DNA of 64,000 bases, from assembly GCA_028285465.1 (NCBI GenBank), contig JANQPD010000065.1:19102-83101 (forward strand), in the 5' to 3' direction. This DNA is from Owenweeksia sp. Lineage in GTDB: Bacteria > Bacteroidota > Bacteroidia > Flavobacteriales > Schleiferiaceae. A program made the position numbers and the translations under genes. Each line of letters opens with the position of its first letter. Position 1 is the first letter of the stretch. Positions 17,343-26,315 of this stretch are shown piece by piece. Below the pieces are notes generated by a model. That model ran no database searches. It had not been told where the DNA came from and saw only the letters and a program-made list of their open reading frames with translations.

Positions 17343-19706
17343 ATGAAAGCCCCCGGGGAGAAAAAGATGGAATGCACCCATTGCCACCAACCGGTAACGG
17401 ATGCCTTATGGAATGAGGCGCAGGATAAGGTGTATTGTTGCTATGGCTGTAAAGTAGTGGATGAACTGCTGGATGGAAGCGGGAACCTACTGAAGTCAAC
17501 GGACCTGGACATAAAGGCATTTGCCTATCTGGAAGAAAAAAAGATCCTCCGTTCACTTTTGGAATTTAACGAGGGGCTCTTTTCCAGGGTAAGCATTCAC
17601 CTGCCCGCCATCCACTGTTCCAGCTGTATTTATTTGCTGGAAAGCCTGCCCGAGGTAGAAGAAGGTATTTTGGAAGTGCAGGTGCATTTCACCAAAAAAC
17701 AGGCCAGTATTACGTTTAAAAACAACCTCATCTCCCTGTCAAAGCTGGCGGCTTTACTGGATTATATTGGCTACCCCCCTGATTTTCAAACCAAGCTGGG
17801 CACTGGGAAAAAGAAGAAGAATGTATTGCTTATCCAGCTGGGCGTGGCCGGTTTCTTTTTCGGCAATACCATGTTGCTGGCCTTGCCTGAATATTTTGAT
17901 GATAGCCTGGGCGCGGATGCTGCTTTGCAAACTTTTTTCCGTTTCCTGATGATGGGTTTCAGTTTGCCTGTATTGCTCTTTAGTGCCAAAGATTATTTCA
18001 TCAACGCCTTTAAATCCCTACGGGCTGGTGTGCTGAGCATAGACCTACCCATTGCCCTGGGTATTGCCGTTCTTTTTCTGCGTTCGGTATTTGAAGTATT
18101 CAGCCAGCAGGGACCGGGTTATTTTGATAGCCTGTGCGGCCTGGTCTTTTTCTTATTGATCGGCAAGTGGTACCAGCAAAAAACCTATCAGAATTTCACC
18201 TTCGACCGTGACTTTCGTTCGTTTATTCCACTGGCGGCCAATTTGCTCCTAAGCAATGGCAAAGAAAAACCCATCGCGGTAGACGACTTGCAAAAAGGAG
18301 ACGTCATCCTTTTGAGAAAAGGAGAAGTGCTGCCCGCAGACGCCATTTTGCGTAGTGAAAGTGCGTTGCTGGATTACAGCTACATAACAGGAGAGTCATT
18401 GCCGATAGAGAAGAGAAAAGATGAAACCCTCTATGCCGGTGCACGGGTAGAAGGGGCAGCCATACAACTGGAGATATCCAGCACTGTGGACCGCTCTTAC
18501 CTCTCTTCCTTGTGGGGAAAAGAGCGCGACCGGCAGGCTCAGCACAAAGGCAGTCGCGGGTTCACCGACCGGATATCGCAGTATTTTACCCCCGCCATTA
18601 TCCTCATCGCACTCGGAGCAGCAGGCATCTGGAGTACGGTAGATACCGCAAAAGCCATAACGGTATTTACGGCCGTACTTATTGTTGCCTGCCCCTGTGC
18701 GCTGGCCCTGGCCGAGCCTTTTGCAGGAGGCAGCCTGATGCGCTGGTTTGGCGTACACGGCTTTTTCTTGAAAAACGTAGCCGTACTAAACCGTTTACAG
18801 GAAGTGGATTATCTGGTTTTTGATAAAACGGGTACCCTTACCGAGCAGCACAACATGCAGGTAGAATGGAAGGGCGATCCGCTTAGCCCGCAGGAGAAGG
18901 TGGCCGTTGCTTCCTTAGCGGCCAACTCCCCGCATCTGCTCTCCAAAGCCATTGCCACGCACCTTCAGGTCGAAGGGGCCCACCCGCACCTCAGCGATCA
19001 GTTTGCCGAAAAGATTGGCCAAGGCGTAGAAGCCCGCATTACCGGGCAACACTATAAACTCGGCAATGCCACTTTTGTAGGGCTGCCCAACTCCAAAGCA
19101 GGCACCCGGGTTTTTGTACAAAAACAATCCCGGCTCCTCGGTTACTTCAGTTTTCACCAAAAAAGCCGGAGTAGGCTCACCCAGGTAATCCGAAAACTAA
19201 GGACTACTTACCGCCTCTCCCTCTTGAGTGGGGATAACGAAAGCGAACGCAAGCGCTTCGAAGGCGTTTTCGGGCCCGGTGCGGACCTGCGCTTTAACCA
19301 ATCTCCTCGCGATAAACTTCAATACCTGGAACGCCTGCAGGCGCAAGGCCATAAAGTACTCATGTTGGGAGACGGGCTCAATGATGCGGGGGCCTTGAAA
19401 CAAAGCAATGTGGGCATCAGCCTTTGTGAAAAGGACGTAAACTTTTTCCCGGCCAGTGATGCTTTGCTGATGGCACACTCTTTTGATAAGCTCGAAGCTT
19501 TCATCCGCCTGAGCAAGAAAAACAAACACGTAATATTCAAGGCTTTTGCGCTTTCGCTTTTTTACAACCTGGGTGGACTCAGCTTTGCCGTGGCCGGGGT
19601 ATTGAGTCCTTTGATCTGTGCCATATTGATGCCCGTCAGCTCCATTAGCGTGGTGGTATATACTACGCTGGCCAATCGCTACCTCGTGAAAAAAGCCTTT
19701 GGTTAA
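17343..19706 (+). CDS. ccoI: copper-exporting P1B-type ATPase for cbb3 oxidase assembly
   Basis: A 787-residue heavy-metal P-type ATPase of the CcoI/FixI kind. The N-terminal cysteine-rich module (MECTHCHQPV, then YCCYGCKVV) is typical of CcoI. An HMA-like domain has CSSC. The membrane CPC motif is at 450-452, the phosphorylation site DKTGT at 494-498, and the hinge motif is MLGDGLNDAGAL. It moves copper towards the assembling cbb3 oxidase. If transcription starts near 17343 as the upstream box predicts, the second ATG at 17367 is the better start. The 3' end overlaps the antisense radical SAM gene by 4 bp. Confidence 0.93.
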   Translation: MKAPGEKKMECTHCHQPVTDALWNEAQDKVYCCYGCKVVDELLDGSGNLLKSTDLDIKAFAYLEEKKILRSLLEFNEGLFSRVSIHLPAIHCSSCIYLLESLPEVEEGILEVQVHFTKKQASITFKNNLISLSKLAALLDYIGYPPDFQTKLGTGKKKKNVLLIQLGVAGFFFGNTMLLALPEYFDDSLGADAALQTFFRFLMMGFSLPVLLFSAKDYFINAFKSLRAGVLSIDLPIALGIAVLFLRSVFEVFSQQGPGYFDSLCGLVFFLLIGKWYQQKTYQNFTFDRDFRSFIPLAANLLLSNGKEKPIAVDDLQKGDVILLRKGEVLPADAILRSESALLDYSYITGESLPIEKRKDETLYAGARVEGAAIQLEISSTVDRSYLSSLWGKERDRQAQHKGSRGFTDRISQYFTPAIILIALGAAGIWSTVDTAKAITVFTAVLIVACPCALALAEPFAGGSLMRWFGVHGFFLKNVAVLNRLQEVDYLVFDKTGTLTEQHNMQVEWKGDPLSPQEKVAVASLAANSPHLLSKAIATHLQVEGAHPHLSDQFAEKIGQGVEARITGQHYKLGNATFVGLPNSKAGTRVFVQKQSRLLGYFSFHQKSRSRLTQVIRKLRTTYRLSLLSGDNESERKRFEGVFGPGADLRFNQSPRDKLQYLERLQAQGHKVLMLGDGLNDAGALKQSNVGISLCEKDVNFFPASDALLMAHSFDKLEAFIRLSKKNKHVIFKAFALSLFYNLGGLSFAVAGVLSPLICAILMPVSSISVVVYTTLANRYLVKKAFG

Positions 19707-20749
19707 AAGCTCGCGCAATCCTTGCAAAGCTCCAGTTCTGCTTTGCGTCCTTCTTTGAGCAAGTGTACATAACGCATGCGCTCCTGCCCCCGGTAAAGGT
19801 CAAACAGGTCTGTTTCAAGTACATTCCCTACTACGCCTTTTTTGTTCAGGTCGTTGCAGCAAACGGTTACCGCTCCATCGGGAAGCACTACCAATTGCCT
19901 TAGCAGCATCTCGCAACCTTTTTTGTTTACTTCCTGTTGTTCTCCAATATCAACCTGGCCACCCCAATCGTGTAACCTACGGTATTCCACTGAATCGAGC
20001 ATGCGGGCAATACGCTGAAAATCGGGCGCCATCCAACTGTCGTTCAGAGGATGAGGGTGAGGCACTATGCTGATGCCAAAGGTTCTTACTTTCGGAGATA
20101 GTTCATTTTTCAGACGGATAAAATGTTCCACATTAGCCGCAAACTTTTCCCAGCGTGCGTTTACCCGCATTTCTTCGAACGCCTCAGGCGATCCTCCGTC
20201 CAGGCTAAAGCCTACCTCATCCAGAGTATGTAAAGACAACAAGGTCCTGGATAGCTTTTCGCGCAGCAGCATGCCGTTGGTGAGTAAAATTACCCTTGGA
20301 TAAGCCTTGTTCTTCAAATGAAATATTTTCTTGTAGTGCGCCAATCGCTCAAAAAGCTCTACCCGCCGGGGGTGCATCAGGGTCTCCCCTCCATTGTGCA
20401 GGTTCAGGGTTTTTACCCTGCTGAAGCGCGGATCGTGCAACAGGCTTTCCATTACCTTGTCGAGCACTTTTGTGCTCATATAGCTTTTTGGCTTCAAGTG
20501 GTCGAGCGCACAAAACCGGCAACGCAAATTACAGGCGCTGCTGAATTCCAGGTTGATCTCTTTGGTGGAGGCCAGACTTCCCGAGTATGGACCGTGGAAA
20601 CGGAAGTACTGGTAGTCGTATTTAACCTCCTGCGCTTTTTTAACCAGCCGCCAGGCGGCCGGATTTCCGGCTATGGTGCTTTTAAGTTTACGCGTCCATT
20701 TTGACATAAGCGGGCATATGGCACAGGCCATGCAGATTTTTATATTCAA
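19703..20749 (-). CDS. radical SAM/SPASM domain protein
   Basis: A 348-residue radical SAM enzyme. The [4Fe-4S] motif C-x3-C-x2-C is in SSACNLRCRFCALDH, with a TIM-barrel core containing LHNGGETLMHPR and EVGFSLDGGSPEAFEEM. A C-terminal SPASM-like cysteine region (VLPDGAVTVCCNDL, then LELCKDCASF) should bind an auxiliary cluster. Family members modify peptides or proteins, or act in cofactor biosynthesis; the substrate is unknown. It runs antisense between ccoI and yceI and has its own FNR-type box. If that promoter is used, ATG 20707 is the likelier start. Confidence 0.85.
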   Translation of the reverse strand: MNIKICMACAICPLMSKWTRKLKSTIAGNPAAWRLVKKAQEVKYDYQYFRFHGPYSGSLASTKEINLEFSSACNLRCRFCALDHLKPKSYMSTKVLDKVMESLLHDPRFSRVKTLNLHNGGETLMHPRRVELFERLAHYKKIFHLKNKAYPRVILLTNGMLLREKLSRTLLSLHTLDEVGFSLDGGSPEAFEEMRVNARWEKFAANVEHFIRLKNELSPKVRTFGISIVPHPHPLNDSWMAPDFQRIARMLDSVEYRRLHDWGGQVDIGEQQEVNKKGCEMLLRQLVVLPDGAVTVCCNDLNKKGVVGNVLETDLFDLYRGQERMRYVHLLKEGRKAELELCKDCASF

Positions 20750-20785
20750 TTAAACAAAAAACTGAAAAGATCAAGTTTTATAAAC

Positions 20786-20797
20786 TGATATGTATCA
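20786..20797 (-). promoter_or_regulatory. FNR-type palindrome for the radical SAM gene
   Basis: TGATATGTATCA, the core of a 22-bp palindrome spanning 20781-20802. On the minus strand its centre is 29.5 bp before GTTTTTTG (20762 down to 20755), which keeps the TTTG half of the -7 element. This is the same geometry as at ccoI and ccoS. Confidence 0.6.
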
Positions 20798-20807
20798 GTT
20801 TAAACGA

Positions 20808-20819
20808 TGACTTGCGTCA
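20808..20819 (+). promoter_or_regulatory. FNR-type palindrome for yceI
   Basis: TGACTTGCGTCA, centre 20813.5, lies exactly 29.5 bp before TATTTTCG (20843-20850), a one-mismatch -7 element ahead of yceI. It is 22 bp from the neighbouring box, so the two divergent promoters share one intergenic region. Confidence 0.65.
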
Positions 20820-20868
20820 TTTATAAAGGAAGGTACGGGGGATATTTTCGTAGCGTAATTCTTATAAA

Positions 20869-21450
20869 ATGAGATTTTTCGCACTGCTGCCCCTCCTCTT
20901 CTTCTCCAGTCTTCCCGATATATTCCTGCACACCTACAAAACCAACGAAGCCCAATCTACGATGTCTATATCAGGCACTTCAACCCTGCACGATTGGGAA
21001 ATAACAGCCGAAAGCTTTACGGGAGAATTAAACATAGACCGCTTTACTGACTCCATAGACATCAAAAACCTTAACCTCGCCATTCCCGTAAAAAGCCTGA
21101 AGAGCGGCAAAAGTGCCATGGACCGGAATACATACAAGGCATTGAAGAGCGAAACGCATAAAACAATCGAGTATACCCTCATCAGGGTAACAAAACAAGA
21201 ACGCGTTTCCGCAGATGAACTGCAGCTGCATACCCTGGGTACACTTACGGTGGCTGGCCAAGGCGAAACCCTGAACATCCCTTTACGCGCAAAACTAAGC
21301 AAGGCCGGGGTAAGCTTTTCAGGCAGTACGGAATTGAACATGACCCAGTTTGGAGTGGAGCCTCCTTCCTTCATATTCGGCACGGTAAGCACGGGCGACC
21401 GCATTACCATTCAATTTAACATCAACTATAATTTAAACGCTCAGAAATGA
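20869..21450 (+). CDS. YceI family periplasmic lipid-binding protein
   Basis: A 193-residue protein with a signal peptide (MRFFALLPLLFFSSLP). The YceI beta-barrel pattern follows: MSISGTSTLHDWEITAESFTG, then VKSLKSGKSAMDRNTYKAL, then LTVAGQGETLNIPLRAKLS. YceI proteins bind isoprenoid or other polyprenyl lipids in the periplasm. Its stop overlaps the ATG of the outer-membrane barrel gene by 4 bp, so the two are a coupled pair. The FNR-type box upstream suggests low-oxygen expression. Confidence 0.85.
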   Translation: MRFFALLPLLFFSSLPDIFLHTYKTNEAQSTMSISGTSTLHDWEITAESFTGELNIDRFTDSIDIKNLNLAIPVKSLKSGKSAMDRNTYKALKSETHKTIEYTLIRVTKQERVSADELQLHTLGTLTVAGQGETLNIPLRAKLSKAGVSFSGSTELNMTQFGVEPPSFIFGTVSTGDRITIQFNINYNLNAQK

Positions 21451-22730
21451 ACCGAACAAGTTTTATGAAATCCTTTGTTACCGCAGCTTTTTTAGCAGGT
21501 ACTACTTCGTTATTCGCGCAATTGGAAAGCGAACGCAGCATGCAACAATTTCGCTACCCCGACCAAAGAGGCATAAACCGATTTGAGGCCCTGGACGATG
21601 ACGGAACGCCTTTTGAGGGGGTAAAAGTGCGCTTAGGCGGGGCTTTTGCCGTACAATTCCAGGCACTGGATCACTCCACCGGTACTACACAGGATACCCT
21701 TATCGACCTGGGTTCAAACTTTAACCTGCCCACCGCCAATCTCGACCTCAACGTAGCCCTGGCGGACGGAGTGCGTATGCATATGCGTACATACTTATCT
21801 TCTCGCCACCACCCCGAAAGCTGGGTAAAAGGGGGGTATGTGCAGATCAGTAAGCTGGACTTTATCCGCGAAGACTTTTTGAAATCCGTAATGGACATCA
21901 CCACTGTGAAGATAGGTTTGATGGAGATCAATTATGGCGATTACCACTTCCGGAGATCCGATAACGCCACGGCCATTTTCAACCCCTTTGTGGGCAATCT
22001 TATCCTGGATGGATTTAATACAGAGGCAGGTGCCGAAATATATGTAACCCCCGGTGATTTTCTTTTTATGGCCGGTGTAACCAACGGCAAACTCAACCAG
22101 GGAGTGAATAATCCGGGGAGTTTTGGGCCGGTGTTTTTGGCCAAAGCGGGTTATGACAAGCAAATGAACGAAGACCTGCGCCTGCGCCTTACGGCTTCGC
22201 TGTATACTACTTCAGAATCCGGACGTAACTTTCTCTACGATGGCGATCGGGCAGGCTCCCGCTTTTACCTGGTAATGGAAAACCAAGATGCCAACCCCGT
22301 CAGCAACTTCCGTTCCGGTCGTTACAGCCCGGGTTTTAACAATGAAATTACGGCCATTATGATCAACCCTTTTGTGAAATTTAAAGGACTGGAACTTTTG
22401 GGTACAGTAGAGTTGACCAGTGGAAAGGCCAATGCTGAAGCCAACACCCGTAACTGGACCCAATTGGCCGGGGACCTGGTATACCGTTTTGGGGAAACCG
22501 AAGACTTTTATGTAGGCGCCAAGTACAATATGGCTGCCGGTGAAGAAGCCTTCACAGGCAATGACGTAAGCATTAGCCGTGTAGAGGCCGGGGCCGGTTG
22601 GTACATGACCAAAAACATGATGCTAAAGGCTACTTACGTAACGCAAACCTATGATGGTTTTGACCAAAGCAGCTTATTTCATGAAGGAAACTTCAACGGT
22701 GCTATATTAGAGGCCGTAATAAGTTTTTAA
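21447..22730 (+). CDS. outer-membrane beta-barrel protein
   Basis: A 427-residue protein with a signal peptide ending at TTSLFAQ. Alternating beta-strand patterns run through its length (for example FLFMAGVTNG, LRLRLTASLYTT, EDFYVGAKYNMAAG), and a terminal Phe (LEAVISF) is typical for barrel insertion by BamA. No specific porin family can be named; phosphate-selective-porin-like or alginate-export-like barrels are possible. It is coupled to yceI by a 4-bp overlap and sits immediately before ccoS, so it probably belongs to the low-oxygen regulon. Confidence 0.75.
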   Translation: MNRTSFMKSFVTAAFLAGTTSLFAQLESERSMQQFRYPDQRGINRFEALDDDGTPFEGVKVRLGGAFAVQFQALDHSTGTTQDTLIDLGSNFNLPTANLDLNVALADGVRMHMRTYLSSRHHPESWVKGGYVQISKLDFIREDFLKSVMDITTVKIGLMEINYGDYHFRRSDNATAIFNPFVGNLILDGFNTEAGAEIYVTPGDFLFMAGVTNGKLNQGVNNPGSFGPVFLAKAGYDKQMNEDLRLRLTASLYTTSESGRNFLYDGDRAGSRFYLVMENQDANPVSNFRSGRYSPGFNNEITAIMINPFVKFKGLELLGTVELTSGKANAEANTRNWTQLAGDLVYRFGETEDFYVGAKYNMAAGEEAFTGNDVSISRVEAGAGWYMTKNMMLKATYVTQTYDGFDQSSLFHEGNFNGAILEAVISF

Positions 22731-22732
22731 GC

Positions 22733-22744
22733 TGATATATATCA
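22733..22744 (+). promoter_or_regulatory. FNR-type palindrome upstream of ccoS operon
   Basis: TGATATATATCA, centre 22738.5, is 29.5 bp before an exact TAnnTTTG match, TACATTTG (22768-22775). Transcription would start near 22780, giving a box centre near -41.5 and a leader of about a dozen bases before the ccoS ATG at 22793. Confidence 0.75.
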
Positions 22745-22792
22745 TTTCTGCCTCATACAGGCACCTTTACATTTGGCCAAACTTTAAGAAGC

Positions 22793-22945
22793 ATGTCTGC
22801 CATTTACATACTCATTTCTGTAAGTTTTCTCGTAGCGGTAGGTTTTTTAGCTGCCTTTATCTGGAGCATCAAAAATGGCCAGTACGATGACGACTACTCC
22901 CCCGGGGTACGCATGCTGAAAGACAATCATAAATCCAAGCAATAA
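22793..22945 (+). CDS. ccoS: cbb3 oxidase maturation protein CcoS
   Basis: A 50-residue protein beginning MSAIYILISVSFLVAVGFLA. A single membrane helix is followed by FIWSIKNGQYDDDYSPG, matching the short CcoS family with its W-x-x-x-x-G-Q-Y/F-D-D segment. CcoS is needed to install cofactors in the cbb3 oxidase. It lies 14 bp before ccoNO. Confidence 0.9.
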   Translation: MSAIYILISVSFLVAVGFLAAFIWSIKNGQYDDDYSPGVRMLKDNHKSKQ

Positions 22946-22959
22946 TCAAAATCCCTTGT

Positions 22960-25098
22960 ATGCAACGCGAAACTTTTCATTATGACAACCGGTGGACCAG
23001 GAATTTCCTGGTGGCTACCATGATCTGGGGTATTATTGGTCTTCTCGTAGGGCTTGTCATTGCCTTGCAGTTGGTCTTCCCCGAGCTAAACATGGATACC
23101 TCCTGGCTCACTTTCGGACGCCTGCGTGCCCTGCACACCAACGGAGCTATTTTTGCCTTTGTAGGGAACTCCATTTTTGCAGGGGTCTACTACTCGCTGC
23201 CGCGCCTGTTGAAAACCCCAATGGCCAGCAACTTTTTAAGTAAGCTGCACTTCTGGGGCTGGCAGCTCATCATCGTGTCGGCCGTGCTTACCCTGCCGCT
23301 GGGGATTACTTCTTCTAAAGAATATGCGGAGCTGGAGTGGCCGATCGATATCGCCATTGCCCTCATCTGGGTAACCTTTGGGGTAAACATGTTCTGGACC
23401 ATACTGAAAAGAAGGGAGCGTCACCTCTACGTAGCCATCTGGTTTTACATTGCCACTTTCGTGACCGTGGCCCTGTTGCATATTGTGAACAACCTGGAGC
23501 TTCCGGTTTCTTTCCTCAAGTCGTACTCCGTGTTTGCCGGGGTACAGGATGCCCTCGTGCAATGGTGGTACGGGCATAATGCAGTGGCTTTCTTTTTAAC
23601 CACCCCGGTGCTCGGTTTGATGTATTACTTCATTCCCAAAGCAGCCAATCGCCCGGTATACTCCTACCGCCTTTCGATCGTACACTTCTGGGCTTTGATA
23701 TTTATCTATATCTGGGCCGGCCCACACCACCTGCTGTATACCAGCTTACCTGATTGGGCACAAAGCTTAGGTACAGTTTTCTCCATCATGCTCATCTTCC
23801 CCAGCTGGGGGGGTATGATCAACGGTTTGCTTACGTTGCGTGGCGCCTGGGACAAGGTGAGGGAAAGTGCCGTACTTAAGTTTTTCGTAGTGGCGGTAAC
23901 CTGTTATGGTATGGCCACCCTCGAAGGGCCCCTGCTGAGTTTGAAAAACATCAATGCCATTGCGCACTTCACCGACTGGATCCCTGCGCACGTGCACATT
24001 GGTACATTGGGATGGAACGGCTTTATGATCTTCGGTATCATCTACTGGTTGATGCCCAAGCTCTACCAGACCAGCCTTTTCTCGCATAAAATGGCGAATG
24101 CGCATTTCTGGATCGGTACCCTGGGCATCATCTTCTGGGCCTTGCCTATGTACGTAGCCGGCTTTACTCAAAGCCTGATGTGGAAAGAGTTTAACCCTGA
24201 TGGCACCCTGGTATACGGCAACTTCCTGGAAACCGTTACCCAGATCATTCCCATGTACGCCTTACGTGCCTTAGGGGGCACCCTGTACATCGTTGGTATG
24301 GTGATCATGGCGGTAAACGTGATCCGTACCGTAGCTTCCGGTAAATTCCTGAAAAACGAAGAAGACAGTGCTGTACCCTTTGGCCGCGTGTTCAATAAGC
24401 CCAAGGGAGAACACTGGCACCGCTGGATCGAAAGACGCCCCGTTCAGTTGTTGGTGGTAAGCCTCGTAGTAGTGCTGATCGGAGGGATCATCGAGATCGT
24501 GCCTACTATGATGGTAGAAAGCAATATTCCTACCATTAAAAGTGTAAAACCCTATACAGCCCTGGAACTGGAAGGCCGTGACCTATACATCCGGGAAGGC
24601 TGTAATGCCTGCCACTCGCAAATGGTGCGCCCTTTCCGTTCTGAGACCGCCCGTTACGGGGAATACTCTAAGGCCGGGGAATTTGTTTACGATCACCCCT
24701 TCCTGTGGGGAAGTAAACGCACGGGCCCCGACCTGCATCGCCTGGGTGGAAAATACCCACACAGCTGGCACTACAACCACATGCTGGAACCCACCAGTAT
24801 GAGTCCGGGTTCTATTATGCCCCGCTACCCCTGGCTTTTTGAAAACAGCCTGGATACCAGTCTTACCAAAGCGAAACTACAAGCCATGGTAAGTTTGGGC
24901 GTGCCTTATGAAGAAGAGTACATCAGCAATTACCAGGTGTACCTGACAGAGCAACAAGATGCGATCGCCAATGAACTGCGCGACCAGATCGAAGACCTGG
25001 AAATAAACAGCAATGACGAGATCATCGCCCTTATTGCCTACCTGCAACGCCTGGGGGTAGACATCAAGGCTATGGATACCGAAACCGCAGAAAAATAA
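22960..25098 (+). CDS. ccoNO: fused cbb3 cytochrome oxidase subunits I and II (CcoN-CcoO)
   Basis: A 712-residue fusion. Residues 1 to about 480 are CcoN, the heme-copper catalytic subunit with 12 or more membrane helices (for example RLRALHTNGAIFAFVGNSIF, WWYGHNAVAFFLTTPVLG). After a linker, residues from about 495 form CcoO with one N-terminal membrane anchor (LLVVSLVVVLIGGIIEIVP) and a c-type heme site CNACH at 548-552, with a distal Met likely in PGSIMPRYPW. It is the high-affinity terminal oxidase reducing O2 under low oxygen. The fusion is normal in many Bacteroidota. Confidence 0.95.
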   Translation: MQRETFHYDNRWTRNFLVATMIWGIIGLLVGLVIALQLVFPELNMDTSWLTFGRLRALHTNGAIFAFVGNSIFAGVYYSLPRLLKTPMASNFLSKLHFWGWQLIIVSAVLTLPLGITSSKEYAELEWPIDIAIALIWVTFGVNMFWTILKRRERHLYVAIWFYIATFVTVALLHIVNNLELPVSFLKSYSVFAGVQDALVQWWYGHNAVAFFLTTPVLGLMYYFIPKAANRPVYSYRLSIVHFWALIFIYIWAGPHHLLYTSLPDWAQSLGTVFSIMLIFPSWGGMINGLLTLRGAWDKVRESAVLKFFVVAVTCYGMATLEGPLLSLKNINAIAHFTDWIPAHVHIGTLGWNGFMIFGIIYWLMPKLYQTSLFSHKMANAHFWIGTLGIIFWALPMYVAGFTQSLMWKEFNPDGTLVYGNFLETVTQIIPMYALRALGGTLYIVGMVIMAVNVIRTVASGKFLKNEEDSAVPFGRVFNKPKGEHWHRWIERRPVQLLVVSLVVVLIGGIIEIVPTMMVESNIPTIKSVKPYTALELEGRDLYIREGCNACHSQMVRPFRSETARYGEYSKAGEFVYDHPFLWGSKRTGPDLHRLGGKYPHSWHYNHMLEPTSMSPGSIMPRYPWLFENSLDTSLTKAKLQAMVSLGVPYEEEYISNYQVYLTEQQDAIANELRDQIEDLEINSNDEIIALIAYLQRLGVDIKAMDTETAEK

Positions 25099-25103
25099 TT
25101 GCC

Positions 25104-25304
25104 ATGTTAAAGCTTATAAAACACCATATGGAAAGCATCAGCGGGATAGAGATCTATCCCCTGATCTCCTTCATCATCTTTTTTACCTTTTTTGTTTTGA
25201 TGCTTATTTATGTGCTGAAAGCGGATAAGAAGCACATGGCAGACTTAGGTGCACTCCCCCTTGATTTGGAAACCAATACCCCCGACCATGAAAAAGAAAA
25301 ATAG
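25104..25304 (+). CDS. ccoQ: cbb3 oxidase small subunit CcoQ-like
   Basis: A 66-residue protein with one membrane helix (YPLISFIIFFTFFVLMLIYVLK) and a charged cytosolic tail KADKKHMADLGALPLD, typical of CcoQ/FixQ. It starts 5 bp after ccoNO and its 3' end overlaps the ccoP ATG by 17 bp. CcoQ stabilises the complex. Confidence 0.85.
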   Translation: MLKLIKHHMESISGIEIYPLISFIIFFTFFVLMLIYVLKADKKHMADLGALPLDLETNTPDHEKEK

Positions 25305-26277
25305 AACCCTGACAGGCTTTTTATTGCTGGTTTTTGCCGGCGCCATAGCCGTACCTTTTATAGATGGCGACAAAGCCGCCAATCTTTTGGTAGACCCACT
25401 TTTTTGGATGGTAGTGCTCGTTGTATTCTTCCTCATCCTGGCTTCTGCTGCCATTCATAGCGCTCTGGACAGTATCAAATACTATGTATTGCGCAAAGAA
25501 GGGCGTTTGGAAGAAGCTACCGAGGCCGAGGTAGCTGCTGCTACGGGAGAAGACTTCTTTTCTCGCCTTTGGAGAAAAATGCAGGATGCGAAGCCTATTG
25601 AGCGCGAAAGTGAAATAGACCTGGACCACAACTATGATGGCATACGCGAGCTGGACAACAATTTGCCGCCCTGGTGGCTCTGGGGTTTTTACCTGTCTAT
25701 TGCTTTTGCGGTGGTATACCTGATACGCTACCATGTGGTGCAAAGTGCGCCTTTGCAAGAGGGAGAGTACCAGGCACAAATGGCCGCTGCTGAAGTGCAA
25801 AAAGCCGAGTACCTGAAAAACGCAGCGAATCTGGTAGACGAAAACAACGTAGTAATGCTTACAGACGAAGCATTGATCTCTGATGGCTCCAAGATCTTTA
25901 ACGCCAATTGTGCCGTTTGCCATGCGGCAGATGGAGGCGGGGGCGTAGGTCCCAACCTCACCGATCCGTATTGGATACACGGGGGCGACATCAAAGCCAT
26001 CTTCTCTACCATTAAATACGGGGTACCTGCCAAAGGCATGATCCCCTGGAAAGATCAGCTCAACCCTTCACAAATGCAGAAAGTGGCTTCTTATATCATG
26101 ACGCTGAAGGGAACTACACCTGCCGACCCAAAAGATGCGGAAGGAGAGTTGTATACCCCCGTAATAGAAGAAGAAATTTCACCTGCCGACAGCAGCAGCG
26201 CAAGTGACCCTGTAGAAGAAAGTGTAGCTGAAGATACCCCGACTGAGGAAACAGAGCAGCAACTCAGCGCATCATAG
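25288..26277 (+). CDS. ccoP: cbb3 oxidase diheme-type subunit CcoP, one heme motif visible
   Basis: A 329-residue subunit with two N-terminal membrane helices (LTGFLLLVFAGAIAVPF and FWMVVLVVFFLILASAAIH). A cbb3 N-terminal-domain segment DGIRELDNNLPPWWLWGFYLSI contains a third helix. A cytochrome c domain follows with CAVCH at residues 208-212. Only one CxxCH is present, whereas proteobacterial CcoP has two. The C-terminal 50 residues are acidic, Ser/Glu-rich and probably disordered. ATG 25288 is chosen because the earlier GTG lies inside ccoQ and adds no conserved sequence. Confidence 0.9.
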   Translation: MKKKNRTLTGFLLLVFAGAIAVPFIDGDKAANLLVDPLFWMVVLVVFFLILASAAIHSALDSIKYYVLRKEGRLEEATEAEVAAATGEDFFSRLWRKMQDAKPIERESEIDLDHNYDGIRELDNNLPPWWLWGFYLSIAFAVVYLIRYHVVQSAPLQEGEYQAQMAAAEVQKAEYLKNAANLVDENNVVMLTDEALISDGSKIFNANCAVCHAADGGGGVGPNLTDPYWIHGGDIKAIFSTIKYGVPAKGMIPWKDQLNPSQMQKVASYIMTLKGTTPADPKDAEGELYTPVIEEEISPADSSSASDPVEESVAEDTPTEETEQQLSAS

Positions 26278-26315
26278 TTGCATACACCTACGGTACCAAA
26301 GGAAGAAGATTGAAA

